Positions 7,701-15,283 of a DNA stretch of 64,000 bases are shown here, one piece after another. A model generated the notes under the pieces. It made no database searches, had not been told where the DNA came from, and saw nothing but the letters and a program-made list of their open reading frames with translations. This DNA is from Streptomyces sp. NBC_01288 (GTDB lineage Bacteria > Actinomycetota > Actinomycetes > Streptomycetales > Streptomycetaceae), in assembly GCF_035982055.1 (NCBI RefSeq), contig NZ_CP108427.1:5455001-5519000 (forward strand), in the 5' to 3' direction. Every line of letters begins with the position of its first letter. The stretch's first letter is position 1. The position numbers were made by a program, and so were the translations under genes.

Positions 7701-8690
7701 GAGGACCTCCGTGAAGCGGTAGTTCTTCTTCGTCAGCGCGTCGGCGGTGTCGCGGATCTCCCGCTCGCCGGAGAGGAAGACGAGGATGTCGCCCTTGCCC
7801 TCGCCCTGAAGCTCCTCCACGGCGTCACAGATCGCGGTGATCTGGTCGCGGTCGGAGTCCTCGGACTCGTCCTCCAGGAGTGGGCGGTACCGCACCTCGA
7901 CCGGATACGTCCGGCCGCTGACCTCGATGATTGGGGCCTCGCCGAAGTGCCGGGAGAACCGCTCCGGGTCGATGGTCGCCGAGGTGATGACGACCTTCAA
8001 GTCCGGGCGCTTGGGCAGCAGTTGGGCGAGGTAGCCCAGCAGGAAGTCGATGTTGAGGGACCGCTCGTGGGCCTCGTCGATGATGATCGTGTCGTAGGCG
8101 CGCAGTTCGCGGTCGGTCTGGATCTCGGCGAGCAGGATGCCGTCCGTCATCAGCTTGATGAACGTCGACTCCTGGTTCACCTGGTCCGTGAAACGGACCT
8201 TCCAGCCGACGGCCTCGCCGAGCGGGGTGTCCATCTCCTCCGCGATGCGCTCCGCGACGGTGCGCGCGGCGATACGGCGGGGCTGGGTGTGTCCGATCAT
8301 GCCGCGGACGCCGCGGCCGAGTTCGAGGCAGATCTTGGGGATCTGGGTCGTCTTGCCGGAGCCGGTCTCACCGGCCACGATCACGACCTGGTGGTCGCGG
8401 ATCGCGGCCGCGATGTCGGCCTTCTTCTGGCTGACCGGCAGCTGTTCCGGATACGAGATCGCCGGGATGCGGGTGCGCCGCGCGGCCATCCGCTCCTCGC
8501 CGCGGGCGACCTCGGTCTCGATCTCGGCGAGGACGGCGGCGCGGGCCTCCGGCTTACGGATCTTGCGCGCGCCTTCGAGCCTGCGCCCGAGCCGGTGCGC
8601 GTCGCGCAGGGTCAGCTCGGTCAGGCGGGGGGCGAGGTCGCCGAGGGCGGGGGCGGAAGTGCCGGGCGCGGAGGCGGGGTGCGTAGACAT
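4701..8690 (-). CDS. hrpA: ATP-dependent RNA helicase HrpA (DEAH box)
   Basis: A 1329-residue DEAH-box helicase of full HrpA length. The P-loop Gly-Glu-Thr-Gly-Ser-Gly-Lys-Thr is near residues 107-114, the DEAH box near 205-208, Ser-Ala-Thr follows at motif III, and motif V reads Thr-Asn-Val-Ala-Glu-Thr-Ser. Motif VI is in Gln-Arg-Lys-Gly-Arg-Cys-Gly-Arg. The long C-terminal half matches HrpA rather than the shorter HrpB. Family members unwind RNA and in E. coli act in mRNA processing and in rescue of collided ribosomes. The ATG at 8690 has only a weak ribosome site. It stands alone between two identical tRNA-Asp genes, all on the same strand. Confidence 0.95.
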   Translation of the reverse strand: MSTHPASAPGTSAPALGDLAPRLTELTLRDAHRLGRRLEGARKIRKPEARAAVLAEIETEVARGEERMAARRTRIPAISYPEQLPVSQKKADIAAAIRDHQVVIVAGETGSGKTTQIPKICLELGRGVRGMIGHTQPRRIAARTVAERIAEEMDTPLGEAVGWKVRFTDQVNQESTFIKLMTDGILLAEIQTDRELRAYDTIIIDEAHERSLNIDFLLGYLAQLLPKRPDLKVVITSATIDPERFSRHFGEAPIIEVSGRTYPVEVRYRPLLEDESEDSDRDQITAICDAVEELQGEGKGDILVFLSGEREIRDTADALTKKNYRFTEVLPLYARLSHAEQHRVFQQHTGRRIVLATNVAETSLTVPGIKYVIDPGFARISRYSHRTKVQRLPIEAVSQASANQRKGRCGRTSDGICIRLYSEDDFLARPEFTDAEILRTNLASVILQMTAAGLGEIEKFPFIDPPDHRNIRDGVQLLQELGALDPDEKDPRNRLTQTGRKLAQLPVDPRLARMVLEADKNGCVREVMVIAAALSIQDPRERPVDKQTQADQQHARFRDESSDFLAFLNMWRYIREQQKERGSSAFRRMCKQEYLNFLRIREWQDIYSQLRTVAKQMGIQFNEEDAAEQSVHVSLLAGLLSHIGMKDVKNAGGEGGKNTAKNEYLGARSAKFAIFPGSALFKKTPRFVMSAELVETSRLWARVNAKIEPEWVEPLAGHLLKRTYSEPHWEKDQAAVMAFEKVTLYGVPIIAQRKVNYGRIDPEASRELFIRNALVEGDWRTHHKFFADNRRLLTEVEELEHRARRRDILVDDETLYDFYDQRVPEHVVSGAHFDSWWKHKHHEEPELLDFERSMLINERAGDISKDDYPDSWHQGRLKFRVTYQFEPGADADGVTVHIPLQVLNQVTDEGFDWQIPGLREEVVTELIRSLPKPIRRNYVPAPNFAQRFLAAAVPLQEPLPTTMARELKRMVGVPFTADDFDWSKVPDHLLITFRIVDERRRRIAEDKDLEALKVRLKPKARQAISQAAAATAEREGGESLERKGLTDWTIGSLTRVFETRRAGQPVKAYPALVDDGDTVSVRLFDTEEEQAEAMWKGTRRLIVRNIPVNPAKFASEKLTNAQKLALSANPHGSIQALFDDCALAAADKLIGDFGGPAWDEESYRKLYEKVRAEIVDTTVRAVDQVQQVLAAWQACERRLKAAHSPALLPNLADVRAQLDALVKPGFVTATGIRRLPDLMRYMVAADRRLQQMPTGVQRDTTRMEKVHEMQDEYAWLLEQLPQGRPVPSSVRDIRWMIEELRVSYFAHALGTAYPVSDKRIVKAIDAAAP

Positions 8691-8793
8691 ACGCCGTCCA
8701 GGATCTCACCTCGGCGAAATTCCTGGCGAATGGTTTGCCGGCGGGGGTTGTACGGGTTGCCTCCGGCGGCTCGGCGGGAGTCGTGCGGGTGAG

Positions 8794-9147
8794 TTACGGC
8801 ACCGTTGTCGGGGGCTGTGCCCCCGAACCCCCCATCGGCCCTGAAGGGGCCTCGTCCTCAAGCGCCGGACGGGCTGATTTTTCTCGCCCGGCGTCCTTGG
8901 ACATCGACTGCGCCGTGTTGGACACCGCCTTGATGCCCAGGTAGGCCGTCGTCAGCCCCGCCATCGCGGTGAACGCCGAGGTCAGGACGCCTACGATCAC
9001 CGCACGGTCGCCGTTCAGCTGCCATACGCCGAAGATCGCCACCGCGGTGATCGCGAGATTGCTCCCGACCACCGCGAGCAGTCCGTACCGCGCCCGTATC
9101 TTCTCCAGGTCCGTGTCCCGGATGCCTCTGGCCTCGTCCTGACCCAT
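8794..9147 (-). CDS. Small two-helix membrane protein with repeat-derived C-terminus
   Basis: A 117-residue protein with two predicted membrane helices, at about residues 21-43 and 49-72, joined by a short Asn-Gly-Asp-Arg turn. No catalytic motif was recognised. The last 25 or so residues (Ala-Arg-Pro-Ala-Leu-Glu-Asp-Glu-Ala-Pro-Ser-Gly-Pro-Met-Gly-Gly) are encoded by a dispersed repeat also present between genes at 56461-56530. This tail is therefore probably not ancestral: the original stop seems to have been lost or replaced. The gene lies between tRNA-Phe and hrpA on the same strand. Function unknown. Confidence 0.65.
   Translation of the reverse strand: MGQDEARGIRDTDLEKIRARYGLLAVVGSNLAITAVAIFGVWQLNGDRAVIVGVLTSAFTAMAGLTTAYLGIKAVSNTAQSMSKDAGREKSARPALEDEAPSGPMGGSGAQPPTTVP
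8809..8878 (-). repeat. Dispersed Streptomyces repeat, family 2, copy 1
   Basis: About 70 bp reading on the minus strand from ATCAGCCCGTCCGGCG to a GGGGGC/GCCCCC hairpin. It matches the copy at 56461-56530 with one difference over the first 50 bp or so, then diverges slightly before the hairpin. Here it overlaps the 3' end of the 8794 gene. Confidence 0.85.
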
Positions 9148-9177
9148 CGCGCCCCGCCCTGTGTCGTCCGGTCACGA

Positions 9178-9211
9178 CGAAAGCCCCGTCCCGGGTGGGA
9201 CAGGGCTTTCG
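9178..9211 (-). terminator. Terminator after the tRNA Glu-Asp-Phe cluster
   Basis: A 15-bp stem with one C-A mismatch (CGAAAGCCC...GGGCTTTCG), 7 bp past the tRNA-Phe 3' end in the transcribed direction. Confidence 0.75.
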
Positions 9212-9217
9212 ATCCGG

Positions 9218-9291
9218 TGGCTGGGGCCGGGGTCGAACCGGCGACCTATCGCTTTTCAGGCGATCGCTCGTACCAACTGAGCTACCCAGCC
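9218..9291 (-). tRNA. tRNA-Phe (GAA)
   Basis: A 74-nt cloverleaf. The acceptor GGCTGGG pairs with CCCAGCC, discriminator A. The anticodon stem ATCGC/GCGAT encloses CTGAAAA, giving GAA. CCA is not encoded. It is the last gene of a minus-strand Glu-Asp-Phe array. Confidence 0.96.
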
Positions 9292-9315
9292 ACGAGATTC
9301 CTTGCGGAACCTCAG

Positions 9316-9390
9316 CGGTCCTGACGGGATTTGAACCCGCGGCCTCCACCTTGACAGGGTGGCGAGCACTCCAAGCTGCTCCACAGGACC
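9316..9390 (-). tRNA. tRNA-Asp (GUC), copy 2
   Basis: The 75-nt sequence is identical to the copy at 4531-4605. It lies 24 bp upstream of tRNA-Phe and about 50 bp downstream of tRNA-Glu, so the three are probably one transcript. Confidence 0.96.
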
Positions 9391-9439
9391 TTGCTGTTGC
9401 GCGCGAACTGGCGGAGCCAGTGTCGCACACGGTGTTGCG

Positions 9440-9512
9440 TGCCCCCAACGGGATTCGAACCCGTGCTACCGCCTTGAAAGGGCGGCGTCCTGGGCCACTA
9501 GACGATGAGGGC
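9440..9512 (-). tRNA. tRNA-Glu (UUC)
   Basis: A 73-nt cloverleaf. Acceptor GCCCTCA pairs with TGGGGGC including one G-U, discriminator A. The anticodon loop CTTTCAA gives TTC. It is the first gene of the Glu-Asp-Phe array. The 200-bp leader 9513-9710 holds a CCCCC-GAA-GGGGG hairpin near 9580 and the presumed array promoter, which I could not pin down. Confidence 0.96.
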
Positions 9513-9710
9513 CTTCTTCAGTACTGCTTGCTTCGTCTAGGTGTCCCAGGGGACGTGAGAAGCATGTGACTCCGCTTTCCCCCGAAGGGGGCCGCTTCTC
9601 CTGACTCCCTGCGGAGTTTCGGACGGTCAAGCCCTGACCGGTGCCCTTGGGCACGACGAGACTGTACTACGGCGTTTGGGCCGGAGCCAAACCGAAAAGG
9701 CGGGGTGCGC

Positions 9711-11222
9711 TCAGGGCAGGTTCTCCTTCGGGAGGTGGCGGCTGACCTCTGCCGTCGTCAGGCCGAGGCCGCCGAGTTTGATCTCGTCCCAGGCCTGGAG
9801 GCGGTGGGTGTCGCGGTCGATGTAGAGGATCGACGCCTCGATCGGGTCGGGGTACTTGCCTTCCACGGCGCGCAGACCGCTGCCGCCCGTCGAGCCCTCG
9901 ATGCGCAGGCGGGTGCCGTGCTTCATGACCTCGGTGCCCTCGTGGTGGAGGTGGCCGGCCAGGACGAGGGGGACCTCGCCGTCGGTCTCGCGGGCCGCCG
10001 ACGGTTCGTGGACCAGGGCGATGTCGACCGGGGTGCCGGCGGCCCGCTGGTCGCGGAGGGCGGAGGCGAGTTGGTCGCCGGCGAGTTCCTCCGCGTTGTC
10101 GGCGCCCGGGGCGGTCGAGCGGTCCGGGGTGAACTGGGGGTCGCCGATGCCCGCGAAGCGTATGCCCGCGACCGTTTCCGCCCGGCCCCCGTCCAGGACG
10201 TGCACGTTCTTCATCTTCTCCAGGTAGCGCTGGGTGGCGAGGGAGTCGTGGTTGCCCCTGACCCAGACGTAGGGGACGCCCAGGTCGGCGATCGGGTCCA
10301 GGAAGCCGTTCTCGGCCGTCGTGCCGTGGTCCATGGTGTCGCCGGTGTCGACGATCACGTTCACCTTGTACTGCTCCACCAGCGACGCGATGATCTTCCA
10401 GCTCGCGGGGTTCAGGTGGATGTCCGAGACGTGCAGGACGCGGATCGTGGTCGGGTCCGGCTGGTAGGCGGGGAGCGTGGACGTGACGTCGTAGAGCTTG
10501 GTCACGTTCGTCACCAGGCGGGCCAACTCCTGCTGGTAGACGTTGAATTCGGTGACGATGTTGCGCGCGTTGCCGACCAGGGACGGGGCCGAGGAGAGCA
10601 GGCCGGAGAACTTCGGTTCGAGGATCGACTTCGGGTTCCAGGTCGCGTACGCCGTCGCTCCGGACGCGGCGAGGAGGGTCAGCGCGAGGCCGCCGGCCGC
10701 GAGGGCCCGGCGGGGGCGGCGGTAGACCGCGAGGCCGAGGGTCGTCGCGCCGAGGACCACGGCCGTGCAGGACCGTACGGCCAGGTCGAGGGTGCCGTGT
10801 TCGACGTCCCGGGCGACCTCGTCCTGGAGGCCGGAGAGGCGCTCGGGGTGGTCGACGAGGGCCTGCGAGCGTTCCGGGTCGAGCTGGTCGACGTTGACGT
10901 CCAGGCGGACCGGGGCGTGGTGGCTGTCGAGGGACAGGGCGCCGAGCGGGGAGACGTTGATCTTCGTGCCGCCGGTGAGGGACGGGCGCAGGGTCATGGT
11001 CGTGTTCATGGGGCCGACCTGGGCCCGTACGTTGCCCACGATCAGCAGGCCGAGCCAGGCCCCGACCACGACGACCATGACGAGGCCGAGGGCGTGGGGC
11101 CAGGGGTGGGGCTGGGGGACGAGTTCGAGGACGGGGCGGGGGCGGCGGGCGCGGTACTGGCGGATCAGGGCGTGCTGGGCTCGGCGGAGGCGGTTCAGGG
11201 CTGCGACGGGGACGCGGGCCAT
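9711..11222 (-). CDS. Membrane-anchored calcineurin-like metallophosphoesterase
   Basis: A 503-residue protein with an N-terminal membrane helix near residues 42-64 and further hydrophobic segments in the middle, then a metallophosphoesterase domain in the last 250 residues. All metal motifs are present in order: Asp-Ile-His, Gly-Asp-Thr-Met-Asp, Gly-Asn-His-Asp and Gly-His-Leu-His. The Gly-Asn-His-Asp box precedes a stretch that reads as a typical two-metal centre. The layout suggests a membrane phosphoesterase acting at the cell surface, with nucleotide, lipid or phosphodiester substrates all possible. The ATG at 11222 was chosen over a long in-frame extension that runs through repeat DNA. 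The ribosome site is weak. Confidence 0.85.
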   Translation of the reverse strand: MARVPVAALNRLRRAQHALIRQYRARRPRPVLELVPQPHPWPHALGLVMVVVVGAWLGLLIVGNVRAQVGPMNTTMTLRPSLTGGTKINVSPLGALSLDSHHAPVRLDVNVDQLDPERSQALVDHPERLSGLQDEVARDVEHGTLDLAVRSCTAVVLGATTLGLAVYRRPRRALAAGGLALTLLAASGATAYATWNPKSILEPKFSGLLSSAPSLVGNARNIVTEFNVYQQELARLVTNVTKLYDVTSTLPAYQPDPTTIRVLHVSDIHLNPASWKIIASLVEQYKVNVIVDTGDTMDHGTTAENGFLDPIADLGVPYVWVRGNHDSLATQRYLEKMKNVHVLDGGRAETVAGIRFAGIGDPQFTPDRSTAPGADNAEELAGDQLASALRDQRAAGTPVDIALVHEPSAARETDGEVPLVLAGHLHHEGTEVMKHGTRLRIEGSTGGSGLRAVEGKYPDPIEASILYIDRDTHRLQAWDEIKLGGLGLTTAEVSRHLPKENLP

Positions 11223-11424
11223 TGGTCCCGTATGCCCAGGGGTGGGGGCAGGTATGCGGGTGGGTCGGGGCCTGTCCGGCGGATCAGGTCGTGGGAGAGC
11301 GGCGGTGACTGATCGGCGCCGTTGAGCGGGGTGTGATGCGCGCCGGGAGCCCTCCGTCGTCGTAGGAAACCTGCCGCCGCGGGCGACGCGGAAGGCGGAG
11401 CGTCGGCGAGGGGCTCCGCCCCCG

Positions 11425-11475
11425 AAAGGGGCGCGGGGAACTGCGCGACAAGCCCCCACCGGCGCGCAGCCGAAG
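11425..11475 (+). repeat. Dispersed repeat family 1, copy A
   Basis: Contains GGGGCGCGGGGAACTGCGCG followed by ACAAGCC. CCCC just before it forms a hairpin with GGGG. It lies about 25 bp past the stop of the zincin gene (11500), reading antisense to it. Confidence 0.85.
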
Positions 11476-11499
11476 AACCGCCCACCCGGCGGACACGAC

Positions 11500-11850
11500 C
11501 TAGCCCCAGCCCAGTTCGTGCAGTCGCTCGTCGTCGATGCCGAAGTGGTGGGCGACCTCGTGGACGACGGTGACGGCGACCTCGTGGACGACGTCCTCCG
11601 TGGTGGCGCAGTAGCGCAGGGTCGGGCCCATGTAGATCGAGATCCGGTCGGGCAGGACGCCGGCGTACCACTCGCCCCGTTCGGTGAGCGGTGTCCCCTC
11701 GTAGAGGCCGAGCAGTTCGGGGTCGGACGGGTCGGGTTCGTCCTCGACGAACACGGCCACGTTGTCCATGACCCGCGTCAGCTCGGGCGGGATCCGGTCC
11801 AGGGCCTCACTCACCAGCTCTTCGAACGCCTCGCGTGTCATTTCCAGCAC
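11500..11850 (-). CDS. Small zinc metallopeptidase-fold protein (Zincin_1-like)
   Basis: A 116-residue single-domain zincin. The active-site motif His-Glu-Val-Ala-His-His-Phe-Gly-Ile-Asp-Asp lies near residues 97-107, matching His-Glu-x-x-His with a downstream Gly-x-x-Asp ligand. The N-terminal half (Leu-Glu-Met-Thr-Arg-Glu-Ala-Phe-Glu-Glu-Leu-Val) is typical of the minimal metallopeptidase family found across actinobacteria. It has no signal peptide, so it is cytosolic. The start is GTG at 11850; an ATG three codons inside is the alternative. Substrates of this family are not known to me. Confidence 0.85.
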   Translation of the reverse strand: MLEMTREAFEELVSEALDRIPPELTRVMDNVAVFVEDEPDPSDPELLGLYEGTPLTERGEWYAGVLPDRISIYMGPTLRYCATTEDVVHEVAVTVVHEVAHHFGIDDERLHELGWG

Positions 11851-12129
11851 GGGTCCATTGTCCGGGACGAACGCGGGTTCGGGGCTGCGGGCGCGGAGAC
11901 GGCGGGCCGAGCTTGTCCGGTATGTGCTCGAAGTCGGTTCCGGAGGAGGGGAGTTGAGGTGGCGCGGGGGGTGCCGTAACGGCGATTCCCGGTCGGTGAG
12001 GGGCTGGAACGGGTCGGGAACCGGTCTTCTCCGGCCAGGAAACAGGGGCTGTCGGTGCGGCGCGTGTCTTCCGGTGGGCGGTGGGAGTTGAGAGGGAGAC
12101 TCCCTTTTTCCGCCCTCGGAGGTGGCCCC

Positions 12130-12648
12130 GTGCGCCCCATGTACGTACCCGTCCGTCTGGCCGCCGCGGTCGCCGTCGTCGCCGCTGCCGCCGGCTGCAT
12201 GAGCGTGGGCGACGACGCGGGCGGCGGTGCCAAGCCCTCGCACTCCGCCGGGCAGCACGGCGGTGCGGCGCCGGACGGTGGTTCGGGGGTGCCGGGCGGC
12301 GGGATCGGGTTCGGCGGTTCGGCCGGGGACGGGAAGCACGGGCACGGGAAGCCCGGGCCGGGGGAGTCCGCCTCGGGTTCGGCCTCGCCCAGCGCGCCCG
12401 GCGGTGCGGCGAGTCCGACGGCCACCAAGGCGCCCAGACCGGGCGCGAGTCCGAAGCCGGGGGCACCGACCACGGCCGTGCCGCAGCAGACCCCGACGCG
12501 GACTCCCCCGCCCCCGGACCCGACGCCGTCCGCGCAGCCCTCGTCCGTCGAGCCGACCGTCGCGGAGCCCTCGTCCTCGGCTCACGAGGACCCCGTACCG
12601 CAGCTGGTGGACCGTGAACCGGCGCCCGCGGCCGGGTCGCCGGCGTAG
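12130..12648 (+). CDS. Pro/Ser/Gly-rich lipoprotein
   Basis: A 172-residue secreted lipoprotein. The signal peptide ends in Ala-Ala-Ala-Ala-Gly-Cys, a good lipobox with Cys about residue 24. The rest is low-complexity, rich in Pro, Ser, Gly, Ala and Thr with a central Gly-His-Gly-Lys stretch, and shows no folded-domain motif. It probably acts as a disordered surface anchor or spacer. The GTG start at 12130 has GGAGG 7 nt upstream; the ATG at 12139 is too far from it. It is divergent from the zincin gene. Confidence 0.7.
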   Translation: MRPMYVPVRLAAAVAVVAAAAGCMSVGDDAGGGAKPSHSAGQHGGAAPDGGSGVPGGGIGFGGSAGDGKHGHGKPGPGESASGSASPSAPGGAASPTATKAPRPGASPKPGAPTTAVPQQTPTRTPPPPDPTPSAQPSSVEPTVAEPSSSAHEDPVPQLVDREPAPAAGSPA

Positions 12649-12870
12649 TGACGGGTGTGACGCACGTCAATGCGGGCCGGTTTGCGTCGAGGGGTGGTGG
12701 GTGCGTAAGGTGGTAGATCGTTTGATCCCATTGCCCGGCGCCACTGTAGAGCGCGCCGTGTGGCGCGTACTCTCCCTTGCCGTGACGGACCGCATTGAGG
12801 CGGTCGATAGAGCGAATCACGGAGTTGACGGGCGCGTGCCGACGGATACTCCGGAAGGTTTCGCATTCGC

Positions 12871-15093
12871 ATGTCCATTTCCAGTACTGATCACATCGTC
12901 ATGCCCGAGAACGAGAACGAGGGTGACGAGACGGCCGTAGAGGCCACCACCGAGGCGGCCCCCGAGGTCACCTTCGCGTCCCTCGGTCTCCCCGAGGGCA
13001 TCGTGCGCAAGCTCGCGCAGAACGGTGTGACCGCCCCCTTCCCGATCCAGGCGGCGACCATCCCGGACGCCCTGGCCGGCAAGGACATCCTCGGCCGCGG
13101 CCGTACCGGCTCCGGCAAGACCCTCTCGTTCGGTCTGCCGCTGCTCGCGACGCTCTCCGGCGGCCGCACCGAGAAGAAGCGCCCGCGCGGCATCATCCTC
13201 ACCCCCACCCGCGAGCTGGCGATGCAGGTCGCCGACGCGCTCCAGCCCTACGGCGACGTCCTCGGCCTCAAGATGAAGGTCGTCTGCGGCGGCACGTCCA
13301 TGGGCAACCAGATCTACGCCCTTGAGCGGGGTGTCGATGTGCTGGTCGCAACTCCCGGCCGCCTGCGCGACATCATCAACCGCGGCGCCTGCTCCCTCGA
13401 AGACGTGCGCATCGCCGTCCTCGACGAGGCCGACCAGATGTCCGACCTGGGCTTCCTGCCCGAGGTCACCGAGCTGCTCGACCAGATCCCGGCCGGCGGC
13501 CAGCGCATGCTGTTCTCGGCGACGATGGAGAACGAGATCTCCACGCTGGTCAAGCGCTACCTCAAGGACCAGGTCACGCACGAGGTCGACAGTGCGCAGG
13601 GCAACGTCACGACGATGTCCCACCACATCCTCATCGTGAAGCCCAAGGACAAGGCGCCGGTCACCGCCGCGATCGCCTCCCGCAAGGGCCGCACGATCAT
13701 CTTCGTCCGCACCCAGCTCGGCGCCGACCGCATCGCCGAGCAGCTGCGCGAGTCCGGCGTGAAGGCCGACGCGCTGCACGGCGGCATGACGCAGGGCGCC
13801 CGTACGCGGACGCTGGCGGACTTCAAGGAGGGTTACGTCAACGCGCTCGTCGCGACCGACGTGGCCGCCCGCGGTATCCACGTCGACGGCATCGACCTGG
13901 TCCTGAACGTGGACCCGGCCGGCGACCACAAGGACTACCTGCACCGCGCGGGCCGCACGGCGCGTGCCGGTCGTACGGGCACCGTCGTTTCCCTCTCGCT
14001 GCCGCACCAGCGCCGTCAGATCTTCCGGCTGATGGAGGACGCGGGCGTCGACGCCGGGCGTCACATCATCAACACCGGTACGGCCTTCGAGCCCGAGGTC
14101 GCCGAGATCACCGGCGCCCGTTCGATGACCGAGGTCCAGGCTCAGTCCGCGGGCGACGCCGCGCAGCAGGCCGAGCGTGAGGTGACCCAGCTCACCAAGG
14201 AGCTGGAGCGCGCCACGCGCCGTGCCGCCGAGCTCCGCGAGGAGTCCGACCGCCTGATCGCCCGCGCCGCGCGCGAGCGGGGCGAGGACCCGGAGACGGC
14301 GGTGGCCGAGGCTGCCGCCGTGGTCGAGGCCGCTGCCGCCGAGCAGTCGGCCGTCGCCGAGGCGCCGGTGCGCGAGGAGTCCTCCTCCTACGACCGTCCG
14401 CGCCAGCAGCGTGACGACCGCGGCAACTACGAGCGCCGTGACCGTGGGAGCAACGACCGTGGCGGTGACCGCGGTGGCCGTTCCTTCGAGCGTCGCGACG
14501 ACCGTCCGTCCGGTGGCTTCCGCGGCGGCAACGACCGTGGCGGCCGTTCTTTCGACCGTGACCGTCGTGACGACCGTCCGTCCGGTGGCTTCCGTCGTGA
14601 CGACCGCGGCACCGGCAACGACCGCGGCGGCGACCGTGGTGGCCGTTCTTTCGACCGTCGTGACGAGCGCCCCTCGGGTGGTTTCCGCCGCGACGACCGC
14701 GGTGGCAACGACCGCGGTGGCGACCGTGGCGGATTCCGCCGCGACGACCGTCCCTCGGGCGGCTTCAGCAACGACCGCCGTGACGGCGACCGTGGTGGCC
14801 GTTCTTTCGACCGTGACCGTCGTGACGACCGTCCGTCCGGTGGCTTCCGCCGTGACGACCGCGGCACCGGCAACGACCGTCCGGCGTCGGGCGGCTTCCG
14901 TCGCGACGACCGTCCCGCGACCGGTCACCGGGGCAGCGACCGCCCGTTCAACCGTGACCGCCAGGGCGACCGCCCCGGCTTCCGCGCCGGCGGCCACGAC
15001 CGTCCGGGCCACCGCGGCACGACCGGCACGGGCACCGGCACCGGTTCCTTCGGCCGCCGCGACGACAAGCCCCGCTGGAAGCGCAACGGCTGA
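12871..15093 (+). CDS. DEAD-box RNA helicase with Arg/Gly/Asp-rich repeat tail
   Basis: A 740-residue helicase. The core (about residues 30-400) has the Q motif Phe-Pro-Ile-Gln, P-loop Gly-Arg-Thr-Gly-Ser-Gly-Lys-Thr, Pro-Thr-Arg-Glu-Leu-Ala, Asp-Glu-Ala-Asp, Ser-Ala-Thr and His-Arg-Ala-Gly-Arg-Thr-Ala-Arg. A coiled, Glu/Ala-rich linker follows. The last 230 residues are repeats of Arg-Asp-Asp-Arg-Pro-Ser-Gly-Gly-Phe and Asn-Asp-Arg-Gly-Gly-Asp-Arg-Gly-Gly. Such RGG-like tails bind RNA and can drive condensation. It resembles the DeaD/CsdA and RhlE groups, which assist ribosome assembly and RNA decay, especially in the cold. The ATG at 12871 has GGAAGG upstream. Confidence 0.93.
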   Translation: MSISSTDHIVMPENENEGDETAVEATTEAAPEVTFASLGLPEGIVRKLAQNGVTAPFPIQAATIPDALAGKDILGRGRTGSGKTLSFGLPLLATLSGGRTEKKRPRGIILTPTRELAMQVADALQPYGDVLGLKMKVVCGGTSMGNQIYALERGVDVLVATPGRLRDIINRGACSLEDVRIAVLDEADQMSDLGFLPEVTELLDQIPAGGQRMLFSATMENEISTLVKRYLKDQVTHEVDSAQGNVTTMSHHILIVKPKDKAPVTAAIASRKGRTIIFVRTQLGADRIAEQLRESGVKADALHGGMTQGARTRTLADFKEGYVNALVATDVAARGIHVDGIDLVLNVDPAGDHKDYLHRAGRTARAGRTGTVVSLSLPHQRRQIFRLMEDAGVDAGRHIINTGTAFEPEVAEITGARSMTEVQAQSAGDAAQQAEREVTQLTKELERATRRAAELREESDRLIARAARERGEDPETAVAEAAAVVEAAAAEQSAVAEAPVREESSSYDRPRQQRDDRGNYERRDRGSNDRGGDRGGRSFERRDDRPSGGFRGGNDRGGRSFDRDRRDDRPSGGFRRDDRGTGNDRGGDRGGRSFDRRDERPSGGFRRDDRGGNDRGGDRGGFRRDDRPSGGFSNDRRDGDRGGRSFDRDRRDDRPSGGFRRDDRGTGNDRPASGGFRRDDRPATGHRGSDRPFNRDRQGDRPGFRAGGHDRPGHRGTTGTGTGTGSFGRRDDKPRWKRNG
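14395..14950 (+). repeat. In-gene degenerate tandem repeats encoding the RGG-like helicase tail
   Basis: Units such as GACCGTCCGTCCGGTGGCTT, CGACCGTGGTGGCCGTTCTT and GGCAACGACCGCGGTGG recur many times in near-identical form. The array stays in frame. Near-identical units are 20-60 bp long, which makes copy-number change between strains likely. Confidence 0.8.
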
Positions 15094-15120
15094 CGTCAAG
15101 TGACGTAGCAGAGCAGGGAG

Positions 15121-15156
15121 ATGGCCCCCGTCCGGGTTCGGGCGGGGGCCATTTTT
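15121..15156 (+). terminator. Rho-independent terminator after the DEAD-box helicase
   Basis: A perfect 10-bp stem ATGGCCCCCG with a 12-nt loop runs straight into five T residues, 28 bp past the stop. Confidence 0.9.
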
Positions 15157-15283
15157 GCGCGCTCTTTTCTGTGTCTTGGCTGTATGATCGGCCGACTTGT
15201 GTGCGGGATGTGACGGCTGGGGGCCGGGGGCGACAAGGGCGCACGCATCCCGCTCTGTTCTGTCTGTTCTGGGGGAGGACTCC

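Noticed and set aside
11223..11499. N-terminal extension of the metallophosphoesterase to 11459
   Set aside because: The extra 79 codons translate repeat DNA (family 1), lack a ribosome site and look random.
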